From NCBI RefSeq assembly GCF_023498005.1, contig NZ_CP097289.1, positions 8,866,001 to 8,930,000 of the forward strand: a stretch of DNA of 64,000 nt, written 5' to 3'. This DNA comes from Streptomyces durmitorensis. GTDB lineage: Bacteria > Actinomycetota > Actinomycetes > Streptomycetales > Streptomycetaceae. Below, piece by piece: positions 57,086 to 64,000 of this stretch. Numbering within the stretch: the stretch's first letter is position 1; every line of letters starts with the position of its first letter. The translations under genes and the position numbers were made by a program. The notes under the pieces were generated by a model. That model was not told the origin of the DNA and did not search any database. It saw nothing but the letters and a program-made list of their open reading frames with translations.

Positions 57086-60000
57086 ATGGACAACGAGGAC
57101 AAGCTCCGCTATTTCCTGAAGCGGGTCACCGCGGACCTGCGTGACACGCGCAGGCGTCTGCGCGAGGTCGAGGAGGGCGAGCAGGAGCCGGTGGCGATCA
57201 TCGGCATGAGCTGCCGCTACCCCGGCGACGTACGCTCCCCCGAGGACCTGTGGGAGCTGGTCGCGAACGGCCGCGACGGCGTGACGGCGTTCCCCGCCGA
57301 CCGGGGCTGGGGCGAGGTCGAACTGTCCGACCCCGAGGACCCCGACCGCGCGTTCCGCACCGAAGGCGGATTCCTGCACGACGCGGCCGAGTTCGACCCC
57401 GGCGTGTTCGGGATATCGCCCCGCGAGGCCCTTGCGATGGACCCGCAGCAGCGGTTACTCCTGGAGACCTCCTGGGAGGCGTTCGAGCGGGCCGGGATCG
57501 ACGCGTCGTCGCTGCGCGGCAGCAGGACGGGCGTGTTCGCCGGAGTGATGTACCACGACTACACGTCGCGGCTGCGGTCGGTGCCGGAGGGAGTCGAGGG
57601 CTTCCTCGGCACCGGCAGCTTCGGCAGCGTCGCCTCCGGCCGCGTGTCCTACACGTTCGCCCTTGAGGGGCCCGCCGTCACGGTGGACACCGCCTGCTCG
57701 TCCTCCCTGGTCACGCTGCATCTGGCGGCCCAGGCACTGCGGTCGGGCGAGTGCACGCTCGCCCTCGCGGGCGGTGTCACCGTGATGGCGACACCGGACA
57801 CGTTCATCGGCTTCAGCAAGCAGCGCGGCCTCGCCGCGGACGGCCGGTGCAAGTCCTTCTCCGAGGACGCCGACGGCACCGGCTGGGGCGAGGGCGCCGG
57901 CATGCTGCTCCTGGAGCGTCTCTCCGACGCCCGGCGCAACGGCCACACCGTCCTTGGGGTCGTGCGCGGATCGGCGGTCAACCAGGACGGCGCGTCCAAC
58001 GGCCTCACCGCGCCCAACGGCCCGTCGCAGCAGCGCGTGATCCGGCAGGCGCTCGACAGTGCCGGACTGACCGCCGGCCAGGTCGACGCGGTCGAGGCGC
58101 ACGGCACCGGCACCACCCTCGGCGACCCGATCGAGGCCCAGGCGCTCCTTGCGACGTACGGTCAGGACCGCACCGCCGACCGGCCGTTGTGGCTCGGTTC
58201 GGTGAAGTCCAACATCGGCCACACGCAGGCGGCTGCCGGTGTGGCGGGCGTGATCAAGACGGTCATGGCGATGCGGCACGGCGTACTGCCGCCGACCCTG
58301 CACGTCGGCGAGCGCTCCCGGCACGTCGACTGGTCGGCGGGCGCCGTGGAACTCCTGACCGAGGGGCGGCCGTGGCCGGAGACGGGGCAGCCGCGCAGGA
58401 CAGCGGTGTCGTCCTTCGGCATCAGCGGAACCAACGCCCACGTCGTCCTCGAACAGGCCCCGGTCGAGGACCCCGACGACGAACCGGGGGAGCCCCTGGC
58501 CCCCGTCGACCCCGTCGTCGCCGACGCCGTGCCGTGGATCCTTTCCGGCAACGACCCCGCCGCCCTGCGCGAGCGCGCCGCCGCTCTCGTGTCCCACCTG
58601 GACGGCCGGGACGAGACACCGGTGGACGTGGGCTACTCGCTCGCCGTGAGCAGGACCGCACTTGAGCACCGCGCCGCCGTCGTCGGCGCGGACCGCGCGG
58701 AACTGCTGCGCGGTCTTGAGGCCCTGGCCACAGGTGGCGAGGCACCGAACCTGGTGCGCGGCACCGTCGGAACGCGCGGCAAGCTCGCGTTCCTGTTCAG
58801 CGGACAGGGCAGCCAACGGGTGGGTATGGGACGTGAGTTGTACGGGGAGTTCCCCGTGTTCGCGCAGGCCCTCGACGAGATCTGCGCGGGCCTGGACCCG
58901 CACCTGGACCGGCCGCTCCGGGACGTGCTCTTCGCCGAGCCCGGCACCGAGACCGCCGCCCTGCTCGACCTGACCACCTACACGCAGCCCGCGCTGTTCG
59001 CGATCGAGGTGGCGCTGTTCCGCCTCGTCACCGCGTGGGGTCTCACCCCGCAGTTCCTCGCGGGCCACTCCATCGGAGAACTCGCGGCGGCGCACGTGTC
59101 GGGCGTGTTCTCCCTCGCCGACGCGTGCACGCTCGTCGCCGCCCGCGGCAGGCTGATGGGTGCGCTGCCCGAGGGCGGGGCGATGCTGTCGCTGCGCGCG
59201 GACGAGGACACCGTCCGCGCGCTGGTCGCCGAGCACGGCGGCACGGTGGACGTCGCGGCGGTCAACGGCCCCGAGTCCACGGTGCTCTCGGGTGACGCCG
59301 ACGCCGTGGCCGCGATCGACGCCGCATGGCGGGAGCGCGGCGGCAAGACCCGGTACCTGAAGGTCAGCCACGCGTTCCACTCGCCGCACGTGGACGCCGT
59401 ACTCGACGACTTCCGCGCCGTCGCCCGGACCATCACGTACGGCACCCCGGCGATCCCGGTGGTGTCCACGCTGACCGGCGCCGTCCTGACCCCGGCACAG
59501 GCACGCGACCCGGAGCACTGGGTGCGCCACGTGCGCGAGGCGGTGCGGTTCCTCGACGGCGTGCGGTGCCTGGGCGAGCAGGGCGTCACCAACTTCCTGG
59601 AGCTGGGCCCCGACGCGGTCCTGACCGCGGCGGGCCGCGACTGCGCCGACGAGGGCGCGCTCCTTGTCGCAGGCGCACGCGCGAACCGGCCCGAGGGCGC
59701 CACGCTCACCTCGGCGGTCGCGGCCCTGCACGTGCGGGGTGTCGCCCTCGACTGGCAGGCGGTGTTCGCGGGCCGAGGCGCCCGGCGCACCGACCTGCCC
59801 ACGTACCCCTTCCAGCGCACCAGGTACTGGCTGGACGTCGGCGCGCACGTGGGAGACATGACCTCGGTGGGCCTGCGGCCCGCCGACCACCCGCTCCTCG
59901 GCGCCGCGGTCACCCTGGCCGACGAGGAGGGAGCCCTGCTCACGGGCAGGCTCTCCCTGGCCACCCACCCGTGGCTGGCCGACCACACCGTCGGTGGCGT

Positions 60001-63000
60001 GGTCCTCGTACCAGGCGCCGCGTTGGTGGAGCTCGCGATCAGGGCGGGCGACCAGGTCGGCCTTGACCACGTGGAGGAGCTGACGCTGGCGGCGCCGCTG
60101 GTCCTGCCCGAGGACGGCGCGGTACGGCTCCAGGTGTCCGTCGGAGCCCCGGACGAGTCGGGGCGCCGTGCCCTGAGCGTCTACTCACGGGCCGACGACG
60201 CACCCGACGACGAACCGTGGACGCGGCACGCCTTCGGCACGCTCGCGTCGGAAGCGGCGGCCCCGGCCGCCGACACCGGCGCCTGGCCGCCCGCCGGAGC
60301 CGAACGCATCGACATCGAGGGCCGCTACGACGACCTCGCCGCGTCCGGACTCGGCTACGGGCCCGCGTTCCGCGGCCTGCGCGCTGCGTGGCGGCAGGGC
60401 GACGAGGTGTTCGTGGAGCTGGAGCTGCCCGACCAGGACGGCGCGGGCTCCTTCGGACTGCATCCCGCGCTGCTCGACTCCGCGCTGCACGCCATCGGCC
60501 TCGGCGACTTCGTCACCGACACGGAGCGGCTGCACCTGCCGTACTCCTGGCGCGGCGTGCGGCTGCACAGCAGCGGCGCGTCCGCACTGCGGGGGCGGCT
60601 GTCCCCGGCGGGCGCATCGGGCGTCGCGATCGCCCTGACGGACGGCACGGGTGCCGCCGTCGCCACGGTCGAGGAACTGTCGCTGCGGCCACTGTCGACG
60701 GACGGCCTCACCGGCGACCGCCTCGACTCGCTGTTCCGGGTCGACTGGACGCGGGTGAGCCCCGCCGAGGCGCCCCCGTCCCGCTGGGCGGTCCTGGGGG
60801 ACGAGCCCGACCTGGCCGCGCTGGCGGAGGACGAGGTGCCGGACCTCGTGTTCGCCCCCGTGCCCCCGGCAGCGACCCCTGCGGAGGCCACGCACCGGGC
60901 GCTGGCCCTGGTGCATGCCTGGCTCGCCGACGACCGGTTCGGCTCGGCGCGACTGGTGTTCGTCACCGGCGGCGCGGTGGCATCAGGCCACGACGAAGAC
61001 GTCCTCGACCTGGACAACGCCCCGGTGTGGGGCCTCGTACGCGCGGCACAGTCCGAGCACCCCGGCCGGTTCGTGCTCATCGACACCGATACCGAGTGGT
61101 CGGCGGACGGGGCCCACGCTCTGTTGGGTGCCGTCGCGACCGGTGAGCCTCAACTCGCCCTGCGCGCCGGTGAATTGCTGGCGCCGAGGCTCGTGCGGGC
61201 CCGTCCAGCAAACCAGGACGAGCCGGACTTCGGTGCCGGTCCGGTTCTCGTGACCGGTGCGAGCGGGACGCTGGGCGGCCTCGTGGCGCGGCATCTGGTA
61301 GTACGGCACGGGGTGCGACGCCTGATCCTTGCGAGCAGGCGCGGTCAAGTGGGCGACCTGTACGGCGAGTTGGTCGGCCTGGGTGCCGACGTCACCACTG
61401 TCGCCTGTGACGTGGCCGAGCGCGACGCGGTGGCGGCCCTCCTCACCGAGCACCCCGTGACGGCCGTCGTGCACGCGGCGGGTGTCCTGGACGACGGCGT
61501 GATCGAGTCGCTGACCCCGGAACGGATCGACACCGTGTTCCGGCCCAAGGTCGACGCCGCCCGGCACCTGCACGAGCTGACGCGCGATCTGGACCTGTCC
61601 GCGTTCGTGCTGTTCTCCTCCGCGGCCGGCACCTTCGGCAACGCGGGCCAGGCCAATTACGCGGCCGCCAACGCCTTCCTGGACGCACTCGCCCAGCACC
61701 GGCGAGCGCAGGGTCTGCCCGCGACGTCGCTCGCGTGGGGCCTGTGGGCGGACGCGAGCGGCATGACCGACGAACTGGCCGAGACCGACCGCGGCCGCCT
61801 CGCACGGGCCGGTGTCGCCGGTCTCTCCGCCGAGGAGGGGCTGCGCCTCTTCGACGCCGCCCTCGCGCTGCCGTCGGCCGTGGCCGTACCCATGCGCCTC
61901 GACCTGGCCCCGCTGCGGGCCCGCCCCGAGGCCGTACCCGCCCTGCTCCGCGCGCTCGTGCGCACGGCGCGCCCCGAGGCCGCCAAGGCCGACGGGGGCC
62001 TGGCGGCGCGGATCTTTGCCCTGCCGCTCGAAGAGCGCCTCCCGGCCGTGCTCGACCTCGTACGCACCTGCGTCGCCGCCGTGCTCGGCCACGCCTCCGC
62101 CACCGCGGTGGAGGCGGAGCGAGCCTTCGACGAGCTCGGGTTCGACTCGCTGACCGCGGTCGAGCTGCGCAACCGGCTCGACGCGGCCACCGGCCTGCGC
62201 CTGCCCGCCACGCTGGTCTTCGACTACCCGACGCCCCTGGCCCTCGCCAAGCACCTGCGCGCCACGCTGCTCGGCGACGACGAGACGCGAACGGCGACCG
62301 TCCGCACGGCCGCCGCCGACGACGAGCCGATCGCCATCGTCGGCATGAGCTGCCGCTACCCCGGCGGAGTGCGCTCGTCGGAGGACCTGTGGCGACTGGT
62401 CGCCGAGGGCCGTGACGCCGTGTCCGACTTCCCCGACAACCGGGGCTGGGACGTCGAGGCGCTCTACGACCCCGACCCCGAGAACATGGGCACAAGCACC
62501 GTCAGGTCGGGCGGCTTCCTGCACGACGCCGCCGAGTTCGACCCCGCGTTCTTCGGCATGTCGCCGCGCGAGGCCCTCGCGGTCGACCCACAGCAGCGAC
62601 TGCTCCTGGAGACCTCCTGGGAGGCGTTCGAGCGGGCCGGCATCGACCCCAAGTCGCTGCGGGGCAGCGCGACCGGTGTCTTCGCGGGCGTGATGTACAA
62701 CGACTACGCCGCCCGGCTCGGCCGCTCTCCGGAAGGCTTCGAGGGCCAGCTCGGCGTCGGCAGCTCCGGCAGTGTCGCGTCCGGCCGCGTGTCCTACGTC
62801 TTCGGCCTCGAAGGCCCCGCGGTGACCGTGGACACGGCGTGCTCGTCGTCGCTGGTGGCGATGCACCTGGCGAGCCAGGCGCTGCGCTCCGGTGAGTGCA
62901 CGCTGGCCCTCGCGGGCGGCGTGACGGTGATGGCGAGCCCGGCGACCTTCGTCGAGTTCAGCAGGCAGCGCGGCCTGGCTCCGGACGGGCGCTGCAAGGC

Positions 63001-64000
63001 GTTCTCCGAGAGCGCCGACGGCACCGGCTGGGGCGAGGGGATCGGCATGCTGGTGCTCGAGCGGCTTTCGGACGCCCGGCGCAACGGTCACCGCGTCCTC
63101 GCGGTCGTGCGGGGTTCGGCGGTGAACCAGGACGGCGCGTCCAACGGCCTCACCGCGCCGAACGGCCCCTCGCAGCAGCGCGTCATCCGCCAGGCCCTGG
63201 CGAACGCGGGCCTGACCCCGTCCGACGTGGACGCGGTCGAGGCGCACGGCACCGGCACCACCCTCGGCGACCCGATCGAGGCCCAGGCCCTCCTCGCCAC
63301 CTACGGCCAGGACCGTGCCGGAGAGCCCCTGTGGCTCGGTTCGCTGAAGTCGAACATCGGCCACACGCAGGCGGCTGCCGGTGTCGGTGGCGTCATCAAG
63401 ATGGTGATGGCGCTGCGACACGCCGAACTGCCGAAGTCGCTGCACGTCGACGCACGCTCCTCGCACGTGGACTGGTCGGCGGGCGAGGTCGACGTACTGA
63501 CGGAGACCCGTCCGTGGCCGGCCGTCGGTCGACCGCGCAGGGCGGGTGTGTCGTCGTTCGGCGTGAGCGGGACGAACGCACACACCATTCTGGAACAGGC
63601 CCCGGAGCCGGAGGAGTTGACTCCGGACGCGACGCCCGACGAGACCCCGGCCGCTTCGGCTTCGGATTCGGCATCGGTGTCCGTACCGGTCCCGCTGGTG
63701 TTCTCCGCGCGCACGGAAGCCGCCCTGCGCGCCCATGCCGCCCAACTCGCCACTGCGGTGGAGGGGTCGGCGCTGGTGGATGTGGCGGATGCTCTGCTGT
63801 CGCGGTCGGTGTTCGATCACCGGGCGGTGGTGGTTTCGGGTGGTGCCGATGCGTTGGCGGCGGTGGCTGCGGGCTCTGAGTCCACTCGTGTGGCGATTGG
63901 TGTGGCGCGGCCTGCGGGCAAGGTGGCGTTCGTGTTCCCGGGGCAGGGTTCGCAGTGGCTGGGGATGGGTGCGGAGTTGGCGGAGTCCTCGCCGGTGTTC
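57086..64000 (+). CDS. PKS4: modular type I polyketide synthase, 3' end outside window (KS-AT-DH-KR-ACP / KS-AT...)
   Basis: The frame from ATG 57086 stays open to the last base of the window (2305 codons), so the gene continues beyond it. It begins [13 protein letters not shown], a docking helix like those of PKS2 and PKS3, with a GGAG ribosome binding site. m12: KS from residue 34 (Cys204), AT from about 563 (GHSIGE Ser662, HAFH), DH about 934-1205 (His967), KR (Tyr1525), ACP (Ser1688). m13: KS from 1746 (Cys1919), then an AT starting about residue 2279 that is cut off. Codon 124 is TTA. Codon usage changes abruptly near the end of the window, just before the m13 AT, whose first motif (FPGQGSQW) differs from the malonyl ATs here. 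Expected role: at least one more double bond, then an extension with a possibly different unit. Confidence 0.96.
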   Translation, partial: MDNEDKLRYFLKRVTADLRDTRRRLREVEEGEQEPVAIIGMSCRYPGDVRSPEDLWELVANGRDGVTAFPADRGWGEVELSDPEDPDRAFRTEGGFLHDAAEFDPGVFGISPREALAMDPQQRLLLETSWEAFERAGIDASSLRGSRTGVFAGVMYHDYTSRLRSVPEGVEGFLGTGSFGSVASGRVSYTFALEGPAVTVDTACSSSLVTLHLAAQALRSGECTLALAGGVTVMATPDTFIGFSKQRGLAADGRCKSFSEDADGTGWGEGAGMLLLERLSDARRNGHTVLGVVRGSAVNQDGASNGLTAPNGPSQQRVIRQALDSAGLTAGQVDAVEAHGTGTTLGDPIEAQALLATYGQDRTADRPLWLGSVKSNIGHTQAAAGVAGVIKTVMAMRHGVLPPTLHVGERSRHVDWSAGAVELLTEGRPWPETGQPRRTAVSSFGISGTNAHVVLEQAPVEDPDDEPGEPLAPVDPVVADAVPWILSGNDPAALRERAAALVSHLDGRDETPVDVGYSLAVSRTALEHRAAVVGADRAELLRGLEALATGGEAPNLVRGTVGTRGKLAFLFSGQGSQRVGMGRELYGEFPVFAQALDEICAGLDPHLDRPLRDVLFAEPGTETAALLDLTTYTQPALFAIEVALFRLVTAWGLTPQFLAGHSIGELAAAHVSGVFSLADACTLVAARGRLMGALPEGGAMLSLRADEDTVRALVAEHGGTVDVAAVNGPESTVLSGDADAVAAIDAAWRERGGKTRYLKVSHAFHSPHVDAVLDDFRAVARTITYGTPAIPVVSTLTGAVLTPAQARDPEHWVRHVREAVRFLDGVRCLGEQGVTNFLELGPDAVLTAAGRDCADEGALLVAGARANRPEGATLTSAVAALHVRGVALDWQAVFAGRGARRTDLPTYPFQRTRYWLDVGAHVGDMTSVGLRPADHPLLGAAVTLADEEGALLTGRLSLATHPWLADHTVGGVVLVPGAALVELAIRAGDQVGLDHVEELTLAAPLVLPEDGAVRLQVSVGAPDESGRRALSVYSRADDAPDDEPWTRHAFGTLASEAAAPAADTGAWPPAGAERIDIEGRYDDLAASGLGYGPAFRGLRAAWRQGDEVFVELELPDQDGAGSFGLHPALLDSALHAIGLGDFVTDTERLHLPYSWRGVRLHSSGASALRGRLSPAGASGVAIALTDGTGAAVATVEELSLRPLSTDGLTGDRLDSLFRVDWTRVSPAEAPPSRWAVLGDEPDLAALAEDEVPDLVFAPVPPAATPAEATHRALALVHAWLADDRFGSARLVFVTGGAVASGHDEDVLDLDNAPVWGLVRAAQSEHPGRFVLIDTDTEWSADGAHALLGAVATGEPQLALRAGELLAPRLVRARPANQDEPDFGAGPVLVTGASGTLGGLVARHLVVRHGVRRLILASRRGQVGDLYGELVGLGADVTTVACDVAERDAVAALLTEHPVTAVVHAAGVLDDGVIESLTPERIDTVFRPKVDAARHLHELTRDLDLSAFVLFSSAAGTFGNAGQANYAAANAFLDALAQHRRAQGLPATSLAWGLWADASGMTDELAETDRGRLARAGVAGLSAEEGLRLFDAALALPSAVAVPMRLDLAPLRARPEAVPALLRALVRTARPEAAKADGGLAARIFALPLEERLPAVLDLVRTCVAAVLGHASATAVEAERAFDELGFDSLTAVELRNRLDAATGLRLPATLVFDYPTPLALAKHLRATLLGDDETRTATVRTAAADDEPIAIVGMSCRYPGGVRSSEDLWRLVAEGRDAVSDFPDNRGWDVEALYDPDPENMGTSTVRSGGFLHDAAEFDPAFFGMSPREALAVDPQQRLLLETSWEAFERAGIDPKSLRGSATGVFAGVMYNDYAARLGRSPEGFEGQLGVGSSGSVASGRVSYVFGLEGPAVTVDTACSSSLVAMHLASQALRSGECTLALAGGVTVMASPATFVEFSRQRGLAPDGRCKAFSESADGTGWGEGIGMLVLERLSDARRNGHRVLAVVRGSAVNQDGASNGLTAPNGPSQQRVIRQALANAGLTPSDVDAVEAHGTGTTLGDPIEAQALLATYGQDRAGEPLWLGSLKSNIGHTQAAAGVGGVIKMVMALRHAELPKSLHVDARSSHVDWSAGEVDVLTETRPWPAVGRPRRAGVSSFGVSGTNAHTILEQAPEPEELTPDATPDETPAASASDSASVSVPVPLVFSARTEAALRAHAAQLATAVEGSALVDVADALLSRSVFDHRAVVVSGGADALAAVAAGSESTRVAIGVARPAGKVAFVFPGQGSQWLGMGAELAESSPVF
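57185..62270 (+). other. PKS4 module m12: KS-AT(malonyl)-DH(active)-KR(B type)-ACP
   Basis: KS Cys is at 57695-57697. AT spans about 58772-59640 with GHSIGE (Ser 59069-59071) and HAFH near 59366. DH spans about 59885-60700 with [14 protein letters not shown]: His at 59984-59986, and Asp in [11 protein letters not shown] has LDD and AGQANY with Tyr at 61658-61660, so it is B type. ACP Ser is at 62147-62149. The outcome is a double bond, the fourth in a row. Confidence 0.92.
57455..57457 (+). promoter_or_regulatory. TTA codon in PKS4 (codon 124)
   Basis: In-frame TTA in the first KS in the motif [10 protein letters not shown], at the alignment position of the PKS3 TTA. Likely bldA-dependent. 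Confidence 0.8.
62321..64000 (+). other. PKS4 module m13 (5' part): KS and start of AT
   Basis: KS spans 62321 to about 63600 with Cys at 62840-62842 and the HGTGT and KSNIGHT motifs. The AT begins about 63920 with [14 protein letters not shown] and is cut by the window end. The FPGQGSQW form is typical of methylmalonyl-type ATs, while the malonyl ATs here read LFSGQGSQ. The active-site motif lies outside the window, so substrate is unproven. Confidence 0.88.

Overview
The window is one continuous stretch of a modular type I polyketide synthase (PKS) cluster. The very high GC content, strong GC bias at third codon positions, GGAG-type ribosome binding sites and scarce TTA codons point to an actinomycete, most likely Streptomyces. 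Almost every base lies in four huge plus-strand genes transcribed head to tail with gaps of only 50-92 bp, so they probably form one transcript. No tRNA, rRNA, transposase, CRISPR array, regulator, transporter or tailoring gene is visible.

Layout, with modules numbered m0-m13 for this window only. PKS1 (2-12001, 5' end outside the window) holds the KR-ACP end of m0, then m1 (KS-AT-KR-ACP) and m2 (KS-AT-DH-KR-ACP). PKS2 (12094-36885, 8263 aa) holds m3 to m7. PKS3 (36963-57035, 6690 aa) holds m8 to m11. PKS4 (57086 to the window end) holds m12 and the start of m13. PKS2-4 begin with short charged docking helices, and PKS1-3 end in acidic docking tails, which suits hand-over in gene order.

Predicted chemistry, from active-site residues and established motif rules. 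All complete AT domains carry malonyl signatures (GHSIGE, HAFH) except m2, which looks methylmalonyl-type but with an odd YAPH motif. The beta-carbon outcomes in order are: m0 OH, m1 OH, m2 OH or C=O (DH dead, KR catalytic Ser replaced by Ala), m3 OH (DH dead), m4 OH, m5 OH (DH dead), m6 C=O (DH dead and KR lacking its catalytic Tyr and Asn), m7 OH, m8 OH, and m9-m12 C=C. The assembly line therefore builds a polyol with one internal ketone, followed by at least four consecutive double bonds. That order suggests a large polyol-polyene, either linear (linearmycin/clethramycin-like) or a macrolactone. The exact product cannot be named from this window.

Points of most interest: one TTA (bldA-type) codon in the first KS of each of the three genes whose start is visible; a run of four inactivated DH domains; an inactivated KR (m6) whose damage is a sharply bounded island between segments about 97% identical to m5; a duplicated, out-of-frame copy of the PKS2 3' end in the PKS2-PKS3 spacer; and several patches of gene conversion and abrupt codon-usage change.
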